Under the pieces are notes generated by a model, which did no database searches, was not told where the DNA came from, and saw nothing but the letters and a program-made list of their open reading frames with translations. Position numbers and translations under genes: made by a program. DNA of 38,253 bases from Candidatus Aegiribacteria sp. (GTDB taxonomy: Bacteria; Fermentibacterota; Fermentibacteria; Fermentibacterales; JCC-6), in contig JAUXIK010000023.1 of NCBI GenBank assembly GCA_030620995.1, positions 1 to 38,253 on the forward strand. The letters run 5' to 3'. Of the stretch, positions 11,201 through 19,177 are shown one piece after another. Position 1 is the first letter of the stretch, and every line of letters begins with the position of its first letter.

Positions 11201-12040
11201 ATGATTCATGCTATAGGGCATGACTCCTGTGGAGATTCATTCCATCAGGAGAAGAAGTTCATAGAAAGGGTCTGCTCCGGAAAGAGCAGACCCTTTTGCC
11301 GCATTGGAATAGCATTTGCGGGATTTCTCCTGTGGGTCATAGTCCAGGCGATACTGTCTCAATCTTTGTATTTCATAGAAAACGATATTCTGAATATTTC
11401 TGTTGCAGGTTTCCTGGCTCTTGTGATCCTGTTGCCGCTGTGGAGACTTTTGCCGGGAGTGACTCGAAAACTAGGCGCTGAAAACAGCCTGATTGTCGCG
11501 GCTGTCACATTCATTCTGCTCTGTCCATTTCTGGTTATTGCTTTCCGTTCAGGTATGGGATACATGGGGCTTTCTTTCAGATGGTTCCAGTTCGCAATGG
11601 CTCTTCTGCTGCTGGCAACGACCGAGGAGGTTATCTGCAGGGGATTCATTCTTGATGCATTGAGCTTCAAGGGGAAACGGATTGTCGGGCTCCTGCTCTC
11701 TTCTGTCGTTTTCGCATATCTGCATGTGACTAACGATTATGCGTCGGTTACAGGTATACTCAATATCTTCCTCGCGGGTGTTCTGTTCGGACTGCTCAGG
11801 TTCCTGACGAACGGGCTTGTCTATCCTGTGCTGGTTCACTGGCTCTGGAACCTGGTTACCGGGATGGTGTTCGGGTGGAGTGTGAGCGGGAATACGATGC
11901 TGCCATCGCTGTTCAGGCCGGTTCTCAGGCCTCCATGGGGTGGATTCGGACCTGAGGAGTCCATTCTCATGACAATATCAATCGCCGGCTGTCTGATTAT
12001 CCTGGGAAAACAAGAATTGGGGTCAAATCTTTACTCTTGA
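11201..12040 (+). CDS. CPBP-family intramembrane metalloprotease (start uncertain)
   Basis: A polytopic membrane protein of the CPBP/CAAX-protease-like family. The diagnostic motifs are TTEEVICRGFI (the EExxxR motif), then HVTNDYASVTG, and FGLLRFLTNGLVYPVLVHWLWN with the late His and Asn. CPBP proteins are glutamate intramembrane proteases of prenylated or other membrane substrates. The frame opens at ATG 11201, one base after the tpiA stop, but the first 32 codons contain a strong terminator hairpin and I see no good ribosome site. No ATG, GTG or TTG start lies just after the hairpin, so the N-terminus remains unclear. The last eight residues (ELGSNLYS) and the stop codon are encoded by the left arm of the inverted repeat at 12014. 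Confidence 0.8.
   Translation: MIHAIGHDSCGDSFHQEKKFIERVCSGKSRPFCRIGIAFAGFLLWVIVQAILSQSLYFIENDILNISVAGFLALVILLPLWRLLPGVTRKLGAENSLIVAAVTFILLCPFLVIAFRSGMGYMGLSFRWFQFAMALLLLATTEEVICRGFILDALSFKGKRIVGLLLSSVVFAYLHVTNDYASVTGILNIFLAGVLFGLLRFLTNGLVYPVLVHWLWNLVTGMVFGWSVSGNTMLPSLFRPVLRPPWGGFGPEESILMTISIAGCLIILGKQELGSNLYS
11224..11251 (+). other. Small hairpin upstream of the terminator
   Basis: CTCCTG (11224-11229) pairs with CAGGAG (11246-11251), extended by GGA/TCC with one bulge. It lies 14 bases before the strong hairpin at 11265 and inside the 5' end of the 11201 reading frame. It may be part of a tandem 3'-end structure of the glycolytic operon; no function can be shown. Confidence 0.4.
11265..11297 (+). 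terminator. Rho-independent terminator of the glycolytic operon
   Basis: A perfect 13-bp stem: left arm 11265-11277, loop CGGAAA, right arm 11284-11296, finishing in four Ts (11294-11297). It follows the tpiA stop by about 65 bases. The T-run is short, but the stem is long and partly GC-rich. It lies within the reading frame assigned to the next gene, which raises a question about that gene's true start. Confidence 0.75.
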
Positions 12041-12152
12041 CATTCTGCTTTCATCATTGTTTTGTCTTATTTTAAGAAAGTATTTATAGTGCGTTTGATG
12101 TCTTACATTTGGTATCAAGAAAATGTCAAGAGTAAAGATTTGACCCCAATTC
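12014..12152. repeat. 139-bp element with perfect 29-bp inverted repeats (family A)
   Basis: The left arm (12014-12042) and right arm (12124-12152) are exact reverse complements, 29 of 29 bases, beginning GAATTGGGGTCAAATC. The 81-base interior is AT-rich with no coding potential. There is no transposase in the window. The architecture is that of a miniature inverted-repeat or REPIN-type element mobilised in trans, and the GGGGTC-type terminus resembles sequences I associate with Y1/REP-type transposases (memory, not a search). The stop codon of the CPBP gene lies inside the left arm; the patatin ribosome site (GGAGG) follows the right arm by about 12 bases. Confidence 0.85.
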
Positions 12153-12172
12153 TCCACCGGATGGAGGTTTAA

Positions 12173-13072
12173 ATGAACAATTGTCTGACGAGCAGAATCC
12201 GGAGTCTTTTCAGGAGGAAAACGCCGAATAGAAAAAAGAAGAGTATCAGGCTGGGGCTTGCTCTGGGCGGCGGTGGAGCAAGAGGGCTTGCACATATTCC
12301 AATTCTGGAGCTTCTTGATGAAATGAAAATCAGGCCATCTTGCATTGCCGGCACGAGCATAGGTGCTGTAATGGGAGCTCTATATGCATCCGGTCTAAGC
12401 GGTTCGAAAATTCGTAGCCTGGTGCAGGATACAATCATCAGGAAAGATGATTCCCCAGTAGAAATACTCAAAGATATCAAGAGGCTTGTTAAATTCCTTG
12501 ACATTGACTTCCTGGGACCGGGGATTTTCAAAGGCGATTCAATTATGAAGTATCTTTACGATGCCATTAAGATAGACGATTTCGATAACCTTGAGATTCC
12601 CCTTAAGGTTGTCACCACAGATTTCTGGGCATCAAGTCAGGTGGTCATTTCCTCCGGGAAACTTCTGCAGGGGGTCAAGGCAAGTATGGGGCTGCCGGGG
12701 TTCTTTACTCCTGTGAAATACGGAGATCAGATTCTTATTGACGGTGGTGGAGTGAATCCGGTTCCCTGGGATGTTCTGGATGAATGCGATGTAGTTGTTG
12801 CTGTTGATGTTCTGGGATATGCAGAATCCGTATCTGACAGCCCTCCCAATGCAGTCAAGGCAGTTCTGGACATGTTCGATATAATGCAGAAATCGATTGT
12901 AAAAGCTAGAAAAAAATCAGGCGAACCTGACATTTACATAAAACCTGAAATTAGAAATATCGGGATTCTTGAATTTAACAGGGCAGAGGAAATATATGCA
13001 TGTGCTGAAATTTCCTGCAGTGAACTTGAAAAGAGGCTGCTGGAGTTTTACCCGGAAGAGGGGTCTGGTTAA
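12173..13072 (+). CDS. Patatin-like phospholipase (RssA/NTE type)
   Basis: A 299-residue serine hydrolase of the patatin family. It has the oxyanion-hole motif LALGGGGARGLAH, the nucleophile elbow GTSIG (Ser62) and the catalytic Asp in LIDGGGVNPVP (Asp190), which together make the Ser-Asp dyad. There is no signal peptide; the N-terminus is short and very basic (RIRSLFRRKTPNRKKK), which could favour membrane association. Its likely role is lipid acyl hydrolysis at the inner membrane; the substrate is unknown. The start has a clear GGAGG just downstream of the inverted-repeat element. It converges on the EFR1 gene with only nine bases between their stops and no obvious terminator. Confidence 0.92.
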   Translation: MNNCLTSRIRSLFRRKTPNRKKKSIRLGLALGGGGARGLAHIPILELLDEMKIRPSCIAGTSIGAVMGALYASGLSGSKIRSLVQDTIIRKDDSPVEILKDIKRLVKFLDIDFLGPGIFKGDSIMKYLYDAIKIDDFDNLEIPLKVVTTDFWASSQVVISSGKLLQGVKASMGLPGFFTPVKYGDQILIDGGGVNPVPWDVLDECDVVVAVDVLGYAESVSDSPPNAVKAVLDMFDIMQKSIVKARKKSGEPDIYIKPEIRNIGILEFNRAEEIYACAEISCSELEKRLLEFYPEEGSG

Positions 13073-13081
13073 TTACAACGT

Positions 13082-13855
13082 TTATTTCTGTGCCATCATG
13101 TCAGCGGCGCATACTGCCGGATTGGTATAGTGGGATTTGCTGTTGACCTTTAGAATTCCATACCTGATAGCCTTTTCAGGGCACCAGTGAATGCACGCGA
13201 AACAATCGGCACAGTTGTCTCCAAACGATACATCATCATCGTACACAGTAATGTTATTCACAGGACATACACGCTCGCAGATTCCGCAATGTGTGCAATC
13301 TGATGTAGTTCGCTTCCGTTCGGTTCCGAAAATTTTCCTGAGTACGAATGAACCAATTTTACCGTTTACTCCGAGTAGTTGTGAGTTGCTTCCGGGTAAC
13401 GGCACAGAGCGCTTTTCCAGAATCTTTGATGAAATATCTTCCACGACCTGGGGCATTAACGCATGCATTTCCAGCTGATTCCTGATTGGTGTCTTTAATG
13501 CAATGCTGTTATCCGGCAGGACTATTCCGAACCCGGCATTAAGTTTTGCGCCTTTTTCCAAAAGCAGCTCGTTCAAGGAGTGAAATGCTCTTCCAGGAGT
13601 AACACCGTAATGGATAACTGCAAAAATGAAAGCATTCTTATTTGTAGAAAGCTTTTTCGTAAAGTCCCTCACAATATCCGGTATATCCATGTAGTAGGTG
13701 GGAGTGACGAAGCCTATGACTTCCGAATCATCCCTGACCTCGTCGTCACCGAGATGTCTTACTATTGGTGAGAGTTCAGCATCCTTCAGGTGCTTCTGCA
13801 GCTCTCGAACAATTGCGATCGAGTTCCCCGTGCCGGAAAAGTAGTAAAGATTCAT
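13082..13855 (-). CDS. EFR1-family flavodoxin/ferredoxin fusion protein
   Basis: A 257-residue protein. The N-terminal flavodoxin-like domain begins YYFSGTGNS, the FMN phosphate-binding loop, with a TPTYYMDIP loop near residue 52. The C-terminal quarter has two 4Fe-4S motifs, CTHCGICERVCP and CADCFACIHWCP, each CxxCxxCxxxC(P). The architecture is that of EFR1-type proteins, probable low-potential electron carriers or oxidoreductases of anaerobes. It lies downstream of tldE on the same strand after about 95 bases. No partner enzyme is adjacent, so the electron route is unknown. It fits an anaerobic lifestyle. Confidence 0.92.
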   Translation of the reverse strand: MNLYYFSGTGNSIAIVRELQKHLKDAELSPIVRHLGDDEVRDDSEVIGFVTPTYYMDIPDIVRDFTKKLSTNKNAFIFAVIHYGVTPGRAFHSLNELLLEKGAKLNAGFGIVLPDNSIALKTPIRNQLEMHALMPQVVEDISSKILEKRSVPLPGSNSQLLGVNGKIGSFVLRKIFGTERKRTTSDCTHCGICERVCPVNNITVYDDDVSFGDNCADCFACIHWCPEKAIRYGILKVNSKSHYTNPAVCAADMMAQK

Positions 13856-13950
13856 AACTCATAACCCTTCAGAAATTGAAGTTCATCAGTATTCGTGAAT
13901 ATCCCTCTTCGTACCCCACCGGTAAAGGCAGACCGCGAGAAAGAGGAAGA

Positions 13951-15246
13951 CTACTTCCCGGAGATCGTAATGTCACCCACCTGGACCCAGGGCAGTATCT
14001 CGCTTCCGAAGTTGATCCTTTCTTTGGAGATTCGCCTGATGTTCCTGAGTGCTTTATCGAGATTACCGGAAATCATGGTCTCCCTGACAGGATAGAGTAT
14101 TTCACCATTTTCGATGTAATAGCTGTTCTTGCACACTCCCGAGAAGTCTCCGTTATCACTCGGGTTGCCGCCGGAGAACCTGCACATCAGAATTCCTTTT
14201 TTCACAGAGGAGACCATCTCCTCGAAAGAGTGTTTTCCGGCATCGATTACATACGCGTCACCACAGTTCACCGCTTTCGGTTTTCCCGTCTTGTTCGCGC
14301 CGTAAAGACCGAGGAGGAATGTTTTCAGCACTCCCTTCTCAATAATGGTGCTGTTCAGGGCTTCGTATCCGTCCGGTGTAAAGAAGTATCCATCAGATAT
14401 CTCGTCGGACACGGGCCTTGAATGAAGGGTCAGCTGCGGATCAGCTATCAGTTCATTCAGGGAATCCTTGTAGATGGAGGTTCCGCTGATAAGAGGATAG
14501 TCACTCAGAAACATTGTGATATGAGATATGAATTCGTTCATGCAGTCAGGTGTGATGATAATCTCACCGGTGAACTTCCCCGATATCTCCTTTGTGCTGA
14601 TCTGTTCAGTGGACTGTCTCATGAGGGTGTCGATGGAGCCGTATTCATGAAGTTCCCTGTCGAGATTCCCCGATGAGAATCCCGAGTAGTTGAAGGAGGA
14701 AATATCTGCGCCATCCTTTGAAGTGAACATAGGAAAAAAATTGTAGATACCTCGTGAAGATTCGAAATAGACTCCGTTCGAATTACGGAAGTAGCTTTTC
14801 TTCGATACGAAATCCAGAATAGCCTGCTCGAGCATCAGGGATGGATAAGCTTTCCGGCTGTACTCAAGAAAAGCGGTAATTCTGTTATACATCAGATTGA
14901 GATTCGGTTCTGTCGATCCCTTCTGGAATACTTTTGAGGGCTGCATCTCCGAGATGTCGTTGGCGCTGTCTGCCTCAGAGGATTCAGCCAGATCAAGCAC
15001 TTCTTTTACAGCCCTGTCCAGTGATTCAGTATCGGTCTTGTTGATAGAGATAGAACCCCTTTTATCGTCTACTATCCCCATCATGTGGAGAGACGTGTCA
15101 TTCGTTGTTCTCAGAAGGCTGATCTCCCCGCTATCCACGTTGAATTCATCCCTGCTTTTGTCACTAAGTGTGCACTGAGCCTTCTGAATACCAGCCTTCA
15201 GCATGGTATCAATACAGTAGTTCGTAACATCTTTTCTGCTGCTCAT
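13951..15246 (-). CDS. tldE: TldE/PmbA-type protein of the TldD/TldE protease pair
   Basis: A 431-residue protein of the TldD/PmbA family. The frame is open further upstream, but the ATG at 15246 has GGAGG before it and its A is also the last base of the tldD stop (TAATG), which indicates coupling. Features typical of the non-catalytic partner are present: an early DEFNVDSGEISLLRTTNDTS strand, RNSNGVYFESSRG in the middle, a late NCGDAYVIDAG region, and no HExxxH metal motif. With TldD it would form the heterodimeric zinc protease that trims peptides and modified precursors. Confidence 0.9.
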   Translation of the reverse strand: MSSRKDVTNYCIDTMLKAGIQKAQCTLSDKSRDEFNVDSGEISLLRTTNDTSLHMMGIVDDKRGSISINKTDTESLDRAVKEVLDLAESSEADSANDISEMQPSKVFQKGSTEPNLNLMYNRITAFLEYSRKAYPSLMLEQAILDFVSKKSYFRNSNGVYFESSRGIYNFFPMFTSKDGADISSFNYSGFSSGNLDRELHEYGSIDTLMRQSTEQISTKEISGKFTGEIIITPDCMNEFISHITMFLSDYPLISGTSIYKDSLNELIADPQLTLHSRPVSDEISDGYFFTPDGYEALNSTIIEKGVLKTFLLGLYGANKTGKPKAVNCGDAYVIDAGKHSFEEMVSSVKKGILMCRFSGGNPSDNGDFSGVCKNSYYIENGEILYPVRETMISGNLDKALRNIRRISKERINFGSEILPWVQVGDITISGK

Positions 15247-16625
15247 TACCTGCCTCCGATATTGACTCTGCACCTGATAGCCGGACCGCCCATGGACACA
15301 GGAATAGGCTGCTTCTTGCCGCACATTCCTGCTGATGTCCATTTCATTTCATCCGATACCGCAGTGACCGTCTTGAGCATATCGAAAGCTACTCCGGAAA
15401 TAGTCGTGTCTCTTAATGCTCTTCCCAGCTTGCCGTTCCTGATCTCGTAACCCTGAATGATGCCGAACATGAACTCACTGGTGGAATCAGCCTGTCCATT
15501 ACTGGGTCTCATGAGATAGTATCCGTCCTGAACCGAGGCGATCATGTCTTCGAGTTTGCTCTTCCCCGGAAGAATTGCTGTATTCCTCATTCTGATAAGT
15601 GGTTCGTCATTGAAGCGGAAAGCCCGCGCGTTTCCCGTCGGTTCGTCATCGAACAGGATTGAAGTCTCCTTATTGTGCATGAACCGTTTCAGAACTCCTC
15701 TGTCAATAATCACGACATCTTCAGCTTCAGTACCTTCATCGTCGATGAATACGGGGACGGGACAGAGTTCTCCGAAAGCCGAATGAGCGAAGTCGACCAT
15801 CGTAATAAGCGGGCTTGCAACTTCTTTATTAAGGTAGTCGGCGGCTATCGACCCTCCTCGAACACCATCAGCTTCAGTTGTATGCCCTATTGCCTCATGC
15901 GCGAGGATCCCGGCCAGGTCGGCATCAAGGATGCATTCCTTTATCCCTGCATCGGGATATATCCCTTCAGCTTTCCGTCGGAGGTGATCATAATGCCGGT
16001 CCATCTGCTCAAAGAGGGAATCAGGTGCTGTAAAAACATCCTCGAACTGCCCGAAGCCGCCGTAGATATCGTACAGTTCGATTGACTGTCCGTCCCGTTC
16101 GGTTGACAGGGCGATGACCATGATTGATTTTGGAATCATCGAATAGGCTGAAGCTCCATCCGAGGTCAGGAGAGATTTCTCCATATCGAGAAGCCCCAGC
16201 GAAACCGTTCTTGAACTGATTTCCTTGAATTTCTGCAGTATCCTGGAGTCAATTTCTCTGACAAAATCGATGATATCCTTCTGAGATTTTCTGGCTTTTG
16301 AAGTTGAGTAATCCCATGCACCGTTTCCCAGAGTCACAGGCAGCGGGTTTCCCACTCTGTTTTCCCTGCTGTCAAGAAACCTGGCATTCCTCGTGGCGAA
16401 GGCGATGACCTTCCTGATATTTTCGTCTTTGATCTCCGGATCGGAAGCGAATCCCCATACACCGTTACTGTATGTCCTCGCGGAAACTCCGCTGGAAGAA
16501 GCACTGCTGTTGCCCATTACATCACCGTTTACAACGGTAATGCGGACAGAGCGGTTTTCCTGTACGCGAAGCTCCGTGTATTCAGTGAACAGGTTTGAAT
16601 AACCGCCAAGTTCTTTTGGAATCAT
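15246..16625 (-). CDS. tldD: TldD-type zinc metalloprotease
   Basis: A 459-residue protein, the catalytic half of the TldD/TldE pair. The zinc-binding HExxxH is HEAIGH (His243, Glu244, His248 from this start), followed by TTEADGVRGG. VDFAHSAFGELCPVPVFIDDEGTEAEDV and the C-terminal SNGQADSTSEFMFG region are also typical. I chose 16625 because MIPKELGG has AAGGAAGGA upstream; the open frame continues to 16688 without a ribosome site. In E. coli TldD/E completes microcin B17 and degrades CcdA; no precursor peptide gene is visible here. It is preceded by a zincin gene on the same strand. Confidence 0.93.
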   Translation of the reverse strand: MIPKELGGYSNLFTEYTELRVQENRSVRITVVNGDVMGNSSASSSGVSARTYSNGVWGFASDPEIKDENIRKVIAFATRNARFLDSRENRVGNPLPVTLGNGAWDYSTSKARKSQKDIIDFVREIDSRILQKFKEISSRTVSLGLLDMEKSLLTSDGASAYSMIPKSIMVIALSTERDGQSIELYDIYGGFGQFEDVFTAPDSLFEQMDRHYDHLRRKAEGIYPDAGIKECILDADLAGILAHEAIGHTTEADGVRGGSIAADYLNKEVASPLITMVDFAHSAFGELCPVPVFIDDEGTEAEDVVIIDRGVLKRFMHNKETSILFDDEPTGNARAFRFNDEPLIRMRNTAILPGKSKLEDMIASVQDGYYLMRPSNGQADSTSEFMFGIIQGYEIRNGKLGRALRDTTISGVAFDMLKTVTAVSDEMKWTSAGMCGKKQPIPVSMGGPAIRCRVNIGGR

Positions 16626-16723
16626 TGGGCGTCCTTCCTTATGACTGTATTCAATATATGAGTGACATTTATCTGTAATGAATACCATAACAGGTAAAAT
16701 GCTTCCGGACTATCCGGATTGAA

Positions 16724-17629
16724 TCAGACTTGTATCTGAGCATACTCCATGAAGAAACCAGGTTCTTCGATTGATGCAACAAGAGCGTCCAGACCGAGTT
16801 CATTCTCCATCTTCAAGGATACAAGAGCTCCGTAACGATACCATAACCGTTCCTCCGATGACATGGCGTTCAGAGCAATGTTGATTTCACCATCAGTCAG
16901 CGATTCTTTATCGGCAATTGAATCGCAGATTTCCCGGAATCTCGTCCTGATACTCAAACGTTCCGCAGGATCGTAATAGAGTCTGTAATCATCATCATCT
17001 TCCAGATGCCCCTCTGTTTCCCTTCTTTTATAAGCAGCATGGACCGCCATACCCTCCATTTGGGTCAGGAAGAAGATCAGGTCGAGCAGGCCCTGGACGG
17101 TGAGCAGACTTTCCTTGATGGGCGGCATTGTGCGATGTGAGAGAAATCCAAGATGATGAACTTCATGTATCAGGTAATACCCGACATCATCCGGATAGTT
17201 GATAAAATGCTTATGAGCGATATTGATAGCTACATCAGGTGGAGCTACAATCCCGATGTCGTAACCGGCAACAAAAAATATTTTTCCGGATAAACGTGTT
17301 TTCCCGGGGAGATGCCGAAGTGCTTCTCTGGAATACTCGATAATATCGTTATCGCGATTCTCCCATTCATCCATCAGAAGACGTGCGCCGTTTCTGTCAG
17401 GAATATTCTGAAGCACACCTGACAGCAGGATATCTTCATCTGGAGAGGGATTTCCGCTCAGCATCTGATGGCGAATGAGAGCCGTGAAAGCTGGTAATTC
17501 AGAAAGACCGGCAGGGACTCTGTCCGGATCTGATTCCAGTATTCTCCTTGCGAAGTTCCAGTCCGGCGTCATATTGAACATCAGTTCGTTCCGGATAATA
17601 CGATGGAGTATTCCTTGATCATCTGCCAC
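16724..17629 (-). CDS. Putative gluzincin-like metallopeptidase, uncharacterised
   Basis: A 301-residue soluble protein that I cannot assign to a named enzyme. It carries YLIHEVHHLGF, an HExxH motif (His155, Glu156, His159), and 33 residues after His159 a QMEGMAVHAA helix with Glu192 well placed as third zinc ligand. This is the pattern of gluzincins such as DUF2268 or DUF5700-type proteins. There is no signal peptide, so it is probably cytosolic. It is the first gene of the zincin-tldD-tldE run on the minus strand, about 100 bases upstream of tldD. A TATAAT-like hexamer on this strand (17665-17670) lies some 36 bases upstream, with no convincing -35. Confidence 0.78.
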   Translation of the reverse strand: MADDQGILHRIIRNELMFNMTPDWNFARRILESDPDRVPAGLSELPAFTALIRHQMLSGNPSPDEDILLSGVLQNIPDRNGARLLMDEWENRDNDIIEYSREALRHLPGKTRLSGKIFFVAGYDIGIVAPPDVAINIAHKHFINYPDDVGYYLIHEVHHLGFLSHRTMPPIKESLLTVQGLLDLIFFLTQMEGMAVHAAYKRRETEGHLEDDDDYRLYYDPAERLSIRTRFREICDSIADKESLTDGEINIALNAMSSEERLWYRYGALVSLKMENELGLDALVASIEEPGFFMEYAQIQV

Positions 17630-17770
17630 CCCATAAAGTTATGTCAAGCTCTGCCCGATCAATGATTATACAGAGTCATATGAAATCTATCTATTACCTC
17701 TTTGACCGGAGAGTGTGAGCGGTTATCTTCTTTCTCCGGGTATTTGCAACAGATGAACGAAACGAGGGGC

Positions 17771-19171
17771 ATGAGCAGAATTCTGCTGGTCAATCCGCAG
17801 TCAGCAATCGGCGTATACGACAGAAGCAAGATCAGGGTTGCTATTACAGCCGCTCCGTTCGTAACACTGGCCAGTCTGGCCGGGGCGCTTCTATCCGCTG
17901 ATCATGATGTCAGAATCGCTGACCTGATGATTGAAAGAGACCCCATGCGAGCATATCGGGATATTCTCAGTTCCTTCAGACCTGAATATGTTGGAATCAC
18001 ATTCACGACCCCGCTTTACAGCGAGGCTCGCGAGCTGGCTGAAATCGCTAAAGAAATCATTCCTGATGTCGTGACGATGTGCGGAGGCATACATGCAACA
18101 TCCATGCCCCGCGAGGTTCTTGAGGAGAGCCAGTTCGATATTGTGACTATCGGTGAGGGTGAGAGGACTATTGTTGACATCTGCGAAGGGATGGAGTGGA
18201 AGGATATTTCAGGAATAGCTTTCGGAACAGGCAATAACTACACTATGACAGCCTGCAGGGAGATGATTGCTGATCTGGACGATCTTCCTTATCCCGCCTG
18301 GCATCTTCACAACCTTGATTATTATTATTCTCCGCATATTGCCTCGCGCCGGAATCCGGTCGGGTACATGGAGACAAATCGAGGGTGCAATTATTTCTGC
18401 ACATTCTGCAGTCAGAATGTTTTCGGACATAAGGTACGTTCAAAATCATCTGAACGGGTTGTTGATGAGATGTTCCGGATGCTCGAGGCGGGTTTCAGGG
18501 ATATTCATATTAAGGATGATAATTTCACGGCTGATATCGGGCGAGCCAAAGATGTATGCAGGCTTCTTATTGAAAAACATTTCCCGGCTCCGTGGGCGCT
18601 TCCCACTGGAGTTAATATTCATGATGTTGACAGTGAGTTTTTTATGCTTGCAAAAAAAGCCGGCTGTTACCAGGTTTCATTCGGAATTGAAAGCGGAGTT
18701 GAGCGGATTCTGAAGAACGTCAACAAGCACCAGTCACCTGAGAGGATAAGGAATGCTGTGACTCTTGCCCATAAGGCCGGTCTTGAAACCGTTGGCTTTT
18801 TTATGATTGGGCTTCCCGGAGATACAGTAGAGACCATAAAGGAGACCATAAAATTCGCAAAAAGCCTTCCGCTGACCTATGCAAAAGCCTCCATGACCCT
18901 TCCGTTTCCTTCGTCGGCACTTTTCAGGCAGATAGATATGGAGGGCAGAATACTCTCCAGGGACTGGGACAAGTACAATTTCCATGCAACGTCAGAGGTA
19001 TGGGAACACGAGAACCTCGACTGGAATACAATCCAGCATTACTATGCCAGGTTTCACAGGAAGTTCTATTTCCGACCTTCATATATCTGGAAAAGATTCT
19101 GGAGGGATATCCGGATGGGACAGCTTCTTGATGATATAAGGGCTGTTTTCAGTAATGATTGGTCGGGCTAG
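17771..19171 (+). CDS. B12-binding-domain radical SAM protein
   Basis: A 466-residue protein. Residues about 1-160 form a B12-binding-type Rossmann domain (ILLVNPQSA, then DHDVRIADLMIERDP, and a GGIHATSMP turn). A radical SAM domain follows, with the cluster motif CNYFCTFC (Cys206, Cys210, Cys213), the usual IHIKDDNFT strand and GFFMIGLPGDT. I put the start at 17771 (MSRILLVNP), with GAGGGG just upstream; the frame extends to 17702 without support. The domain pair is shared by methyltransferases and ring-forming enzymes, and nothing fixes the substrate. The PEGA/SUMF1 gene begins six bases after its stop. Confidence 0.9.
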   Translation: MSRILLVNPQSAIGVYDRSKIRVAITAAPFVTLASLAGALLSADHDVRIADLMIERDPMRAYRDILSSFRPEYVGITFTTPLYSEARELAEIAKEIIPDVVTMCGGIHATSMPREVLEESQFDIVTIGEGERTIVDICEGMEWKDISGIAFGTGNNYTMTACREMIADLDDLPYPAWHLHNLDYYYSPHIASRRNPVGYMETNRGCNYFCTFCSQNVFGHKVRSKSSERVVDEMFRMLEAGFRDIHIKDDNFTADIGRAKDVCRLLIEKHFPAPWALPTGVNIHDVDSEFFMLAKKAGCYQVSFGIESGVERILKNVNKHQSPERIRNAVTLAHKAGLETVGFFMIGLPGDTVETIKETIKFAKSLPLTYAKASMTLPFPSSALFRQIDMEGRILSRDWDKYNFHATSEVWEHENLDWNTIQHYYARFHRKFYFRPSYIWKRFWRDIRMGQLLDDIRAVFSNDWSG

Positions 19172-19177
19172 AAGATC

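Noticed and set aside
15247..15342. 32-residue N-terminal extension of TldE
   Set aside because: It is the out-of-frame reading of the tldD 3' end; the ATG at 15246 has GGAGG and a TAATG overlap.
18667..18985. Minus-strand frames opposite the radical SAM gene
   Set aside because: They are shadows of conserved radical SAM sequence with no independent support.
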